Positions 47,699-59,800 of a DNA stretch of 64,000 nucleotides are shown piece by piece (the stretch's first letter is position 1; each line of letters starts with the position of its first letter). Location: positions 620,001-684,000 of the forward strand of contig NW_024067680.1 of the NCBI RefSeq assembly GCF_009389715.1, in the 5' to 3' direction. The translations under genes were made by a program, and so were the position numbers. The DNA comes from Phoenix dactylifera (taxonomy: Eukaryota > Streptophyta > Magnoliopsida > Arecales > Arecaceae). The notes beneath the pieces were generated by a model that made no database searches, was not told the DNA's origin, and saw only the letters and a list, made by a program, of their open reading frames with translations.

Positions 47699-49395
47699 TA
47701 TTGTTAAAGATTAATGCAAAACTTAATTATGGGTTAAATTCATCTCATAGTGGCTTATGTGTCCCATCTTATTAGAGTTGGTTGAATGTCTTTGAGTGAG
47801 TCGACTGCCTGTAACTAAGTGTCCTTGGTTTATGGTTTTGTGGCTTAGTTTTAGGAGGTATGGTGGTCATGATTTAGTGCTATTAGAGGTCCTTGAATAG
47901 TGAAGTTTGTTATGCTTTTGTGTGTATTTAAAGAGCTTTTCAGATGAATAAAATGTAGAGTTCAGCTGTTCAGTCTTCTGTGCATTTTATTTGTCTGCTA
48001 AAATCTATGATGGTGTGCTTTGCCTCTCTAACATCTGTTGTTGGAGAGAAAAGAGTGAGTTGCTGTGTTTAGCATTTGGAGCTCCAAGTTGAAGCACGTA
48101 ACAAACATTAAATTTGATTTTCATGATTCATGAGGTTTGGAATTCCCTGAAAATTTGCATCTAAAGTGATGTTTTGGGCCAACCAGAAAGTAGGATTAGC
48201 TGCTTTCAATCACCAGGCAGCCAGACACTAATAATTCCTCATTGTTTTATTTCCACAGAAAACAAAGAAACATAAAGAATATATGCAAGTGGATTACCAG
48301 ACGTTATTGGTTTCACAAGTGCATGGTGCAAGTGGCAAATCCAGCACCTACTCTCAACTACCAACACCAATTACCAGAAATTCAGCTTCCTCTTCTTTCG
48401 TCGAAACTTTTTCTTCTCTCTCATGATTCCTTTTTAACTCTCATCCTGAGAGAATTCGTGTCCCTGCTGTTATGCCAATAAAACAGTAAAGCATGTCAAT
48501 GTATTGAGTGAATTAGTAGCACAAACTCTTGTTGGGAGCAAGTATTATGACCAAAAACATGCTTAAGATGAAAAGCACCTACTTGCTTAGGTCCACTATA
48601 AAAGATTTGGGAAGCTAAAAAGGAAAAGAAACAAGAAAGGTTTTAATAATTATAACAAAAGGTAAACGGTGAAGCAGAAGATAAATAATGGATTTTTGTT
48701 TATAAACTTCTGAGATTGTTTCTGCTCTGAACAAACTTTTTTAAGAGATTGTTTCTTAAATTAGATTGTCATCTCCAGAGCGCATGTACTGGCGAGAGAT
48801 GTGGGGTTTGAATCTAAAAATCTTTTTATATTTTTGTCTCGCCCTGCTCGTTCATGTGGAATCTTTTTATAGGAGTCAAAAGTTCAATAACAAAGGAAAG
48901 TATTAGATCAGTTTAAGTTCTTTTAAGCTCATACTCAACTTGGAGCTTTGCAGCAAGAATATCATGTATTGGCCCAAGTAAAAAATATATTATTAAACCG
49001 ATGAATTAATAAATAAGTTAAAATATTTCATGACCATATGGAATGGTTCAGGAAAGAAAAAGGGGCAGAAACTTGGACAAGTAGAAGATCCAAGGTGGAT
49101 CAGACACCTTGTTTTCCTGAAAGCGATGCGGAAAAGCCTGAGATTGGTGCATATGTCCGTTTTGGAAATGGTGTTTGGTGTTGCTGCGCAGTTGATACTG
49201 GGAGGCATTGGTTTTTAAAATTATAAAATGTTGGGAGATGAGAGTGAACATAAAGTGATAAAAATCAAATTTATCATGTCAATACTGAGAAGAATACCAT
49301 TTGGGAGTAAACTTATGTGCTACTTTTTAAAGATTTTTTTACCATGATTTGCAGTTGTAATCATGTTCATATGTCCATGCATTGCTTAAACTAAT
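47699..49395. other. intergenic, no gene seen
   Basis: Unique-looking AT-rich sequence with short chance frames only. Confidence 0.4.
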
Positions 49396-49398
49396 TAA

Positions 49399-49863
49399 GG
49401 ACTCATTTGTTTCATGGAAAGATTTTTTTTTCACTGAAACATTTTTATTGAAAAGCTGATGTTTGACTATATAATGCTTGAAAAAATGATTTTTGTATTT
49501 TTTGTTGACCATGAAAAAGTGACACATTACTATGTGACTTATGTTTAGTTGAGCATCTAATTTTTCTGGAAAAGTTGTATAAAGTACCTGTTATGCCGTT
49601 AATAAAAATCTTAATCCATTCTATCTAAAAGGTTAAGGATATATTTGAAAAAAGAATTATCCCAATTTGCTGACGGCGAGCATTGAATATTTTTATATCT
49701 CATATGAATTTCTCTTTCTCATGAAATATGAAACCTTATTTTCCTTGATAATACTATTTTTCTATCTCTCTTATTTAAAAACTCCAGCCAAATATGAGGT
49801 ATTTCTTTTTTTTTTTTTTGACCATACTTTCCTCCCACCTCTTCCCACGAACTAAACGAGTCC
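49399..49863. mobile_element. Tourist-like MITE, copy 2
   Basis: Starts GGACTCATTTGTTTC and ends GAACTAAACGAGTCC, which are inverted with few differences. TAA flanks both sides (49396-49398 and 49864-49866). 465 bp, AT-rich, non-coding. The ends and length match the copy at 57619-58087, so they are one family. Confidence 0.85.
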
Positions 49864-49866
49864 TAA

Positions 49867-50425
49867 TAGGTTAAAAGGCTTCCTAACTAGATCTTTGGAT
49901 GTTGAGTACTTAACAGTCTCTAAGAGCTATCGATGGACATAAGCCTATTCACAAAGTCTATGTCTATTTAGAGAGGAGGATACGATCCACACTGTAGGCA
50001 AATCATTTGCTGCTATCCTTAATGCATGGAGAATAAGAACTCCCCTAGGATGTATCACCAACGTAAGGTCTCTAATTTGATCAATACTGCAGCTGATATG
50101 ATATTATATGATGCGGATAACAGATGTGATTCTAGAATTTAAAAAAACAAAAACATTTCCTTGGTATAAAAAGATTGGGTAAAATGAGCATGAAGATTTT
50201 ATCCACCGGCTTTCCTCCTATTCCTAGATCACTAGAAAGATAATAATAATAAAAAAGTTGCTAATTTTGAAGATAGATTTTTCCGAGAGGATTTTTTTTT
50301 CTGAGACGAACTTTTGAAAATAGATTTAACCCAGGAACTGCCCTATTGGAAAGGCTTGAGATACCAAGTATAAATGTTTCCCATAGGTATAGCAGTAAGA
50401 TGTTATCTCTACATTATTTTATTTA
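49867..50425. other. gap between a MITE and the Mutator-like element
   Basis: No gene seen; AT-rich unique sequence. Confidence 0.4.
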
Positions 50426-50598
50426 GGATTTTTTTGCATGGATACCCTTCTGAATATTTAAATTTGCGTGAATAACTTTTTAAAATTTATATTTGTATCT
50501 ATACCCTTATAAAACACTGTTATTATACAAATGCCTTAATATAACGATTGTTTAACACTGTTAAAAAAATCATATTTATATTAATTTAAAATAAAATA

Positions 50599-50750
50599 AA
50601 ATTTTGAAATTACGTTTTTGTCCCGTCTTCTTCCCCTGCTATCGGGATCACGATCGTGACCCTGCGGGTGTTCGCGATCCCATGGGCGATCTCCTTCGCG
50701 ATCCCAAGGGCAGGGGAAGAAGACGGGACAAAAACGTAATTTCAAAATTT
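50599..50750. repeat. 41-bp perfect inverted repeat, 70-base spacer
   Basis: Arm 50599-50639 is the exact reverse complement of arm 50710-50750 (TCCCGTCTTCTTCCCC against GGGGAAGAAGACGGGA in the core). The spacer 50640-50709 is itself rich in GATCGCGATC-like words. A transcript would form a long hairpin. Confidence 0.95.
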
Positions 50751-50769
50751 CACAAGCCGGGAGCGGGAT

Positions 50770-50890
50770 CGCGATCGCGATCTCCTTCTTCACAGCGATC
50801 GCAATCCAACTCGTGGCTCGCGATCGCGATCTCCTTCTTCACAGCGATCGCGATCCAACTCGCGGCTCGCGATTGCGATCTCCTTCCTCC
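50770..50890. repeat. 49-bp tandem repeat, about 2.5 units
   Basis: Units start at 50770, 50819 and 50868, each opening CGCGATCGCGATCTCC (TT for TC in places) and containing CACAGCGATCGC. The tract is full of self-complementary GCGATCGC words and much more GC-rich than the rest of the element. Confidence 0.95.
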
Positions 50891-51367
50891 CTGTTTTCGT
50901 AATCCATAGTCCTCCCAACTTCCAAATCTCCCCTCTCCAAAAGCACTAGTCGTGGACCCAAAGAATCTCTCCTCTCTGTTCATCATAATTCAATATTATC
51001 TTGCCCTCTCTTCTTTCTCGATGTATACTTTTTTTCCTATTAATTTGAACAAAAAAAAAATCATTGTAAGTGTTAAAAGAATAATAATGATTGTTGTAGC
51101 TGATTTTATTTTATTCCTATTTCTCACTGTGAACTTATATTGAAGTTCTATTTTTTGACTTCTAAACCACATACCTATATATTTTATTAGATGGTAAGAA
51201 AGGTGAAGTATCACCCATTTTTGATTGTTGAAACATAGTATGGCTATGATGTTTATGTACTATTCCTTTTTTTTTCTTTTATTTTGTTAGCATAGTTTTG
51301 GTTGATAAGCACTCTCTCTTACAATTTATATAGTGCATATTTATTCATTCAATGTACAGGTTCTTAA

Positions 51368-53213
51368 ATGGAGCAACAACTATTCAAATTGAAGGTGAAA
51401 TTTGGAGGATATTTTAAGAAGATTAAGAATTCTACAAGAATGAAGTACTACTTTGGAATACAAAAAAGCTGGTTAGTTAATGTTGACTGTTATTACTACA
51501 AGGACCTATATAATGATATACTGCATACATTCAATTTGAAGCTTGAAAAGACCATAAAGATTTAGTTTGTAATTAGATATTTAAACGCCTAAGTCTTACA
51601 TGATATTAGACACAAATCAAAAATTGATGAGTTTGTTTTTTTCTTTGCTGAAATTGATAAGTTTGTTTGAGGAGTACAAGGATTTAAAAGAGTGAAAGAA
51701 ATTCAAGTGGATAAAGTAAGAGAGAAGCAAAGGCAAAACGAAAGTGAACATCTAGCTACAATAGGCATTGATATCTTAGCTACTGCTATTGAATATAATG
51801 ACTATGTTGGGATAAATGATAAAACTTTATTTCAAGAGGAGCAGAAAACAGATACTGAAATTTATGGTTCTGGGAGTAGCTATCACAGTATTTATAATAG
51901 TAATTTTGATGATGATGATGATGAAAATATCATAAACTACAAGGGAGAGACATATGAGATGGACATTGAGAATTCTAACATAGCCTTAGGGGCAAAATAT
52001 ACAAGTTGAGAACAGTTCAAGGTGGCATTGAGTCAGTATGTTATATTGAATGAATTTGCCGTAAGAATTCTCAAAAGTGAGCCCGGTAGAATGGCAGTGA
52101 ATTGCAAAAATAAAGCTTATAATTGGAGATTTCATGCTTCACTATTATGTGATTGTCGTACATTTCAGATATTACGGTTGAAATATGTTAGTTTTTCATT
52201 ATAATGCTTGAAAAATATTGCACATATTAATATATTGTTCTGTTTGTATGTGTAGGTTAAAAAATTGAAGGAACCTCATACATGCTCATCTATAAACAAA
52301 TGTGGCAGCAAGATGGCTACACAATTTTGGATATATGATAGGATTATTGGTTGGCTATGAAAAGTGGGTCACCTGTCGCCTATTGAGCTAAGAAGAAGAT
52401 TGTTGCAATTCCATCATCTTAAGCTTCCATACCACAGAGTTTGGTAAGGAAAGGAGCTTGCCATGTCCATGATTCATGGTAATTGGGCAGATTCTTTTGA
52501 GAGAATGGAGGATTTCAAGGAGGAGCTTTTGAGAAAAAAACCCGGGTAGTGTAGTAAAGCTAAAATTAGATGTGGTTGGTGATAAGCATTACTTCCATCG
52601 CTTCTTTATTTGTCTACGAGCTTACAGTATGAGCTTTTTAGCTAGTTGTAGGCCTTTTATAGGCTTAGATGGTTGCCACTTAAAGGGAAAATTCAAGGGT
52701 GTGATGATGGCTGCTACATCATTTGATGGAAATAATAGTTTGTTTCCAGTTGCTTTTGGTGTTGCAGAATCTGAAAATAGTGATAGCTGAACTTGATTTT
52801 TGGAGGCACTTAAAGAGTCAATTCAAACGCCAAAAGGTCTAATACTTGTATTAAATCAACAAAAGGGACCGGAAGAAACAGTAAAACATAAATACCCCCA
52901 AGCAGAACATAGAAAATGCATGAGACACTTGTACAAAAACTTTCAAACAAAATTTCCAGGACACTGGCTTAAAATTAAGATATGGGGAGCTGCAAGGGCA
53001 TACAAAAAAGTCCAATATGACGATATCATCAATCAAATTAAGAAGGCTAGCTTGGAGGTATTCAAGTATCTTAATGTTGAAAATATTAGTTTATGGAGTA
53101 GATCTCAGTTTGGTATCACAGCTAAGTGCTACTTTATAACAAATAACCTTTCGGAGTCATTCAATGCAAATATCAATTTTGAGAGGATATTTCATACAAA
53201 ATCCGATATGTAG
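51368..53213 (+). pseudogene. MULE transposase (MURA-like) pseudogene
   Basis: Several open pieces read in order. The N-terminal part (51368-51565, 51692-52009) leads into a Mutator DNA-binding segment (FRVALSQY-like EQFKVALSQY, 52012-52170). Then comes LKEPHTCSSINKCGS (zinc region, about 52265) and the DDE core: FIGLDGCHLKGKFKG (52650-52695), MMAATSFDGNNSLFPVAFGVAESENSDS. Stops follow where relatives have Trp (SDS-stop-T-stop-FLEAL at 52788-52796) and at two earlier points (about 52358 and 52446). The position of the second catalytic Asp reads LNQQKGP, so that residue is lost. The region ends after NLSESFNANI, losing the C-terminal third. Confidence 0.88.
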
Positions 53214-53246
53214 GGGTGTATCCATGCAAAAAAACCTTTTTATTTA

Positions 53247-53937
53247 ATATCGTGCGCACTTGGTCTGATCTAAAGTATGCAAGAGATAAATCATCCACTA
53301 TCTTTTGGAGCATGAAAAGCAACCGTCATTGAGTAAAAAATCAAGGGTTTCTAACGTTTCAAACTAGAATCTGACTCCATTTGTTCGTCTTCCATGATGA
53401 TATGATTACTTCCACTTTGATTCTAAATAACATAGAGAACTTTCCAGTGAAAAATATAACTTTATATGACTCCAATTGAACTTTCCGAAAGTTAAGCGCC
53501 AGGGGATGCAGCAACATCCACTCCAGCTCTGGTGTAGATATGGTTGTGTTACTGGTTCAACACTAGTTGACCTTAGATCTGAATTTAATTGGATGAGTAA
53601 AAATCTAGCCAAGTATAGCCAAATCCACTTCTATATATATAATATAATTTTTTTATTATAAATATAGTCATTTTTTTAAAAATAATAATTTTTGATTTGA
53701 CAAGAGGACTACAATTTTAAACATTTTTTTGGTAACAAACATCATGACAGTGACTGCCCTTATAAGGTAGTAGTTCAATTGACTACCCCTATACACTTTT
53801 CCCCTAATTTTTCCAACGAAATATCATAATTTTACTTCTTTAGAACTATTAAAATTGATATTCCAAGACTATTATTATTCCAAGTTAATCTTATCCTACC
53901 ACTTGATGCATAGAGTTTAAGGTCTCCAATAAGCATA
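53247..53937. other. intergenic, no gene seen
   Basis: AT-rich sequence right of the MULE. No coding pattern. Confidence 0.4.
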
Positions 53938-54181
53938 AGAACTTTAAGAGGAGCATAAGTAGGTAAGCAAGCAAAAGTTAGGTATGTGGGAGAAATAGAA
54001 ACATTATAACAAGAACAAATAGATTTGAGTGAATGCACCAAAGGTAAACGGATAATGAGCCTACCAAATATAAACAAGGTTTGCCTCGAGCCTCATGTGA
54101 TACTGCAGACAATTAAGAATTGAGTAGAAATTGAATACCTCAAAAATCGATAGCACTAAATGGTAACCCAAGTAGCCTTTC
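53938..54181. repeat. segmental duplication, copy A
   Basis: Matches 55665-55881 over its length with many substitutions and a deletion of roughly 27 bases in the other copy. Shared blocks include AGAACTTTAAGAG, AGTAGGTAAGCAAGCAA, GATACTGCAG, CAATTAAGAATTGAG and TTGAATACCTCAA. Confidence 0.88.
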
Positions 54182-54223
54182 ACACAGTTAGATACCATTA
54201 ACAGGACATTACTCTTTGGTTCC

Positions 54224-54380
54224 AAGAACTGACAAGACAGTTGAGATTTTTGTATTTTCTTAAATCATAAAGTGAAATTTTGATTAACTTCTTTTTAGTG
54301 GTAGCATAACATCTGGAAAATTTCTCTATATGAAATTTAGATTTTACTTTAAGAACTGACAAGACAGTTGAGATTTTTGT
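54224..54380. repeat. 30-bp exact direct repeat
   Basis: The 30-base word starting AAGAACTGACAAGACAG occurs at 54224-54253 and again at 54351-54380, 127 bases apart, between the two copies of the larger duplication. Confidence 0.93.
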
Positions 54381-55664
54381 TTTTTTTAAAGTATTTTAAC
54401 AATCAATATTTACAAAAAAAAAAATCAGCTTTTAAAATCTAAAATTTTTGAAGCAAGTAGTAAGATAAGGTTGTGATTTTGAGATCCAAGCTATCAAAGC
54501 ATAAACCTAATAATTGATGGAAAATGCTTTAGAGCAGCTATTAGTGCATACAAAAAGTTTCCTAAACCTACCTATATTGGCCTTGCAACTATATTCAATT
54601 ATCCGTAATTAATGTATCTTATCAATACCTATGAGTTATATAACATAAGAACCGTTCATGCAGAAAAGCAGACATTCCCTAACATTAGCTATAATCAAGA
54701 GATTCTATTATTCTAATCTTCATGTGTTGCATAAAGCTACAGTTTATTATGGAAAAAAGACTAAACCCTTATAAGTAAAAGAAAAATAATGATGCATGCC
54801 AGAAAGATCCTAAAATAACCCTCCATCTCTTTAATTTTTTGTTATTCTTTCATGTCATAGTCTTCAAATAGCATGGCTCAACTCATACATGGGATTACTC
54901 ATGTACCTTTTCTCTGACAATTATGCTGAAGGTTTCAGTTGCTTTCCAACCATGTAACTAGTCTTCACAGCATCCGTCAGATGGCAGAAACAATGGATGC
55001 ATGCATCTTGTTTGTCTGCTAATAAAGCTTGCTCTGTTGGCATATTCAAGTAGTACCATGGTTTGGAATTAGATGGCTCTCCTCAAAAGTTTCCCATGGA
55101 AGGCAAATCACCAGAGCACTCAAAAAAAAGATCACAGACAAGCTATTTCTTATCAACCTTCCCTAAGGTCCCTGTAATTAAGATCCACTAATCTCCTGAG
55201 ATTTCCTCCCGGGAAAGCATTTATTGCTTGTGTTTACTTCCTTACAGCCAATGAGCAACTTTACCATGCAGGATTTTGGCTAACAAATGCACCTTCTCAG
55301 GCTCAAACTCCAGCTAATTCAACCAGGGCTAATTCAAGAACAAGTATGAAAGAAATCATAGCCAAAACAACTAGTTCCTTGCTCCAACTAAATATACTCC
55401 TAACTAATACCGGCTGTTTGGCTATTTGCTATATTAGAGGCTTTATTTTTTTGTTCTCCTGATAAAACTATCTTTTTAGGTATATTGACAACGAACAATC
55501 TATTTTTAATAACCAGGGCAGAAGAGAAAACAAAACAAATGATTTTCATATCTAAATTTTGCTTCCTAATCTAAGATTAGATCCCAATCTTGTTAGGTTT
55601 CACAGTAGTATATCTTACCTGGCAGGACAAGATGACAAACTGTAAGCATGACTGAGATTGCAAA
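54381..55664. other. intergenic, no gene seen
   Basis: AT-rich unique-looking sequence between the duplicated segments. Nothing identifiable. Confidence 0.4.
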
Positions 55665-55881
55665 AGAACTTTAAGAGATGAATAAGTAGGTAAGCAAGCA
55701 ACATACAGATATGTTAGAGAAATAGCATCATAATAACAAGAACAAACAGATTGAGCCACATAATGAGCCGACCAATATAAAGAAATCAAGCATCATGCGA
55801 TACTGCAGGCAATTAAGAATTGAGCAGAAATTGAATACCTCAAGAATCAATAGCACTAAATAGTAACCGGAGTAGCCTTTC
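55665..55881. repeat. segmental duplication, copy B
   Basis: Second copy of 53938-54181, 1727 bases away in the same orientation. Confidence 0.88.
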
Positions 55882-56624
55882 TTGTACTGGAGAAAGAATA
55901 ACAACAAACAGATCTTAACTGGTAGGTCAATTATAGATAGAACCATAATGTCCAAATCTAGATAATTCCATGTGTCTAGCTACAAATGTACAGATTGTGC
56001 TCTATGAATCACTTTCGAAGCCTATATTTGCAGTTGTGACCAAGTAACTATTTAAAATAAAGATGTTAGAAATTTTACATACCAATAAGATGGTCCAATA
56101 TAATTAATCAGTTGTGAACAGAAGCTGATGAAACATCAAGGAATATCCTAGAACTTAATTAAGAAAAGGTGAAAAGAAAACAACAAAGAATATTAGAACA
56201 CTAAGAAGACAGTAAACTAACAGTGAACCACTTGAAATTTGGTGATTAGAAATCACCAATTTGGTAAACCATTTTAAAAAATTAAAGTCAAGGTAATTAA
56301 AGAACTCTGATCACATTGTCTAAGACAGCAAATATATGCGGACATTAGAAACACATGAATCAAGTGTCTATGACAACTTACAAACATGAATCATTAAAAA
56401 ATGTTAAAAACTCATTCTTGTGCCCCTAGAACAATATCTGTCAAGATAATGGCACACAGCTGATGGGAAACACTATTACATTTACATGTGTCCATAATCA
56501 TTACAAGGCCTCCAACAGAGATATTCCTATCAACTAAAACAAGTTGAGCGAGGAACATAATACATAAACTCAAATAACAAAGAGAAGAGGGTGCATGGTG
56601 CTGGTTCCTCCCACAGAAAATGCT
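55882..56624. other. region downstream of the VAP4 gene
   Basis: AT-rich, no gene seen; adjoins the presumed 3' end of the VAP4 transcript. Confidence 0.4.
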
Positions 56625-56630
56625 TTTATT
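56625..56630 (-). promoter_or_regulatory. candidate poly(A) signal of the VAP4 gene
   Basis: AATAAA on the minus strand, 248 bases beyond the stop codon at 56878, a normal 3' UTR length for plants. Confidence 0.45.
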
Positions 56631-56877
56631 TCTTAGAGAGTAAAAAGCCATATCTACAAATAGGACATAAGCCTAAGTCAAGCACAACATGTCTCAAAAG
56701 GTTCGTGACATGTAAGCCTGTTATTGTCACCAATGAACCTTTAAACAGTCACCCTGACAAGCCTGAAAATGAAGGGGTGAAGGATGATGGCAGATTCTTT
56801 TTCCACAATGCATGACTAAATTATTTGATTCAACCAAAATAAAGGATTACAAAGTTACAATAATAGCAAGCCGCACT

Positions 56878-59800
56878 TTACACTGAATCAACCCCTTGAA
56901 CCTGCTGCCGAGCAAGGTACTTTTCCCTTCGTTCTTTCTGAGAAAAGGAATAAAAAGGGAAGTGGAGCAAAAAATTAGCAGAAAAGCTTCAGAGCAGATG
57001 AAGAGGATAGCTCACTCGTGCATGAATGTGGAAGATTAATTTACCCATTCATCTATGACAAGCCCTTCACCAACAATCCGAGGACCCGCATCTTCTGGAG
57101 GTTTCTTGCGGGCCTCAAGTGCTGCCTCAGCCTCAGCAAGCTGACGCTTCAGTTTTTCCATTTGCTTCAGCAACAATCACAATGTACATCATTGCTTGAT
57201 ATGTTAAATAATTAAGCAAGTAATTCACTATCTTAGGCATGAAAAGAGCTGGAAAAAAGGATGCCTGCAGATTGGCTTACAGGACTGGGACGTGCCACAT
57301 CCAAGAATACAACCCGCAGAATTTGCTCCACTGCAACTTGATCTTTCTGCTCATCAAACTGTTGCAGACACTTCCTTTCAAATGGATAGTGATGCAAAAA
57401 AATATGCATTGACAATATTTAAATAATGTGGCTTCACAGTAATATATGTCAGTCCCCATCATAAATAATCTCAATGCAACAAGTTCAGGGTTGTTCTCGC
57501 AGTTCAGGATTTCCATAGCTAACCAGGTCTATTTCGTCATCATTTGTTAGCTAGGCAATTGCAGATGGCCACTGTTAACACCATGCATTAAATTAAAACA
57601 AGGTCCATATGCCTTTAAGGGCTCGTTTGGTTCGCAGGAAAAGAAGAGGAGAAAGTGTGGTCAATGAAAAAGTAATGAGATGCATCTTATTTGGTTGGAG
57701 TTTTCAAAGAAGAGAGATGGAAAAGTTGTATTCCCATGAGAATATGATTTCCACATTTTATGGGAAAATCTTTTCCATGAGAAACATGAAAAAGTTACTT
57801 TCCCGTGAGCCGGAAATCACTCCATTTTTATCTTTTTCCAAAAAAGCCCTTCAGCATTAAAGAGGCATTAAAGACCTAATTTTTATTAAGGATATAATAG
57901 AAATTATACATAACTTTTTAGGAAAGTGGATGGTCAACCAAATGTAAGCACTCTGAAAATCCGTGACTTTTCCATTGTCAACCAAACATGCCAAAAGTAC
58001 TTTCTCAGGCATTCTTTTCTCAGGAATTTGCTTTCCAGGAATCATATTTTTAGAAGAAAAAATGCTTCCTACGAACTAAACAAGCCCTAAGTGTACTAGA
58101 ATATTTTATAGCTGTTAATGACAAATAACAAAAGCCTCAGTCAAGCACATTTAGAATTGTCTTTACAGATTAAGGATATTCTCATCTTCACAAGGTTTAT
58201 GAGCCAATTTTTCTAGTGATTCTCAACATTATGAAGTGAGTGAACCTAAACTATTTTCCTCCATGATTTCTTCCACCCACTGGAAGAAGATATGTACACA
58301 TTCCAAGGTGGGTTAGCTTATAATATCAAAACTTCAAAAATTTGAGAAAACAAATTGAATGGCAAAGCTAAAATAGGTTATATATTTCTTTCTGATATGT
58401 CTTTGTTCCTAGAGGAACATGTCAAGTTCTTCTGAAGGAGTTGGTCCTGCAAAAAAAAAGTTAGAATTTCACCCAATATTTGAACAATGTTGAATTGGAA
58501 ATGGCATGGTCAATCCATATTTGGCTGAAACCAGTCAAATTGAACAATTGATCAGTGGGCTGGTCTTGGTCAACGTGTTTCTTTTTTGCCAGAACTTTTC
58601 GAAATCAAAGCTAAAAAAAGCTCTGAAGAAAGAAACTTAGACCGACCTTGTCAAATTGGAAGTAATCAAAAGAAACAGACTCACCAGTTCTGGTACATAT
58701 TCCATAGGTCCTTTCACCTTCAAACTCACAATCTTAAACTTAACCTTGCTCTTTTGATCCATCAGCTTTTCATTGTTCTCTGGATGCTCCACAAACTTGA
58801 AGACTAGCATTTAATATGGAAATAAGAATAAGAACACTATTGCAGAAATTCTATAAGAATTAATTTCGAATTTTCTTTTTTCTGGAGGAAAAATCAAGGA
58901 AAAAAAGCAAACACATAAACAAGATTACCAGTTGCTATGATACTCTCCCCAGGAGAAAGTATACCACCAGGAGGACGCATGAAACAGCTCTTTGGTGCAG
59001 TTGTTTGAAACTAACAAGCATTCCATTGGTCAATATTTGGCCAACAAAAAATATGTAATGAAAAAAATATCAAAACCAAAGTTCTCAGTGGAAATATTAG
59101 CTAGCGGGTACGAGAAAGAAATGATAAAAAAATGTGGATAAAGAATTTCCAAAGTAGAACAAATAATTACCAAAAGATAAGACATGCGTTGACTATGATT
59201 GATTCTATGAAAGTTCAAATACTACGGCACTTCCATACACACCTTAAATGCTACATGAGATTTGCTCGTATTCTTTATCCTGACTGCACTTCTAACCTGT
59301 TTACCAGGTTCATCTTCAACAGATATAATTTAAGGAAAACAGTTAATAAAAAGAACAATAGAATACCTTCAAAGTTTTAATTTTGATAACTAGCAGCCTT
59401 CGAAGAAATTATAACATCAAAAAGAAAAGCTAAAAACCAGAGATAAAAGCAAAGTTAAGCTCAAGATCTCATTTACTTTTGTAATTAAACTAGGAATATT
59501 AGCAGAAAATAAAGTCAATCTTCTGCATTGACTGAAACATGTAAATCAAAATATGGCATTCAAGGGGTACTCTAAGAAGGAAAGGCCCTCAATTCATTTA
59601 TGTAAATGCAATTACAAGTCCAAATCTTCAATGGATAATGAATCAACCAAAACTTCATATCATTTGATTCATTTCCCAGGCAATAAATTCTAAATGACAA
59701 AATAAACACCATGAGTACAACCAATAAAAATTAAAAAATATTAAAATTTGCAAAAATAACCAGAATTCACCTACGGAGAAAATTAAGGATATTTCATGAA

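Larger units (their letters stand above)
50426..53236 (+). mobile_element. decayed Mutator-like element (MULE)
   Basis: Ends are inverted: the left starts GGATTTTTTTGCATGGATAC and the right, read on the minus strand, starts GGTTTTTTTGCATGGATAC. TTTTATTTA occurs directly before the left end (50417-50425) and, after one extra T, behind the right end (53238-53246), fitting a 9-bp duplication with a one-base slip. Inside is a broken MURA-type transposase (51368-53213) whose C-terminal part is missing, so the copy is an internally deleted derivative. A GC-rich block of repeats (50599-50890) sits near the left end. Confidence 0.8.
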
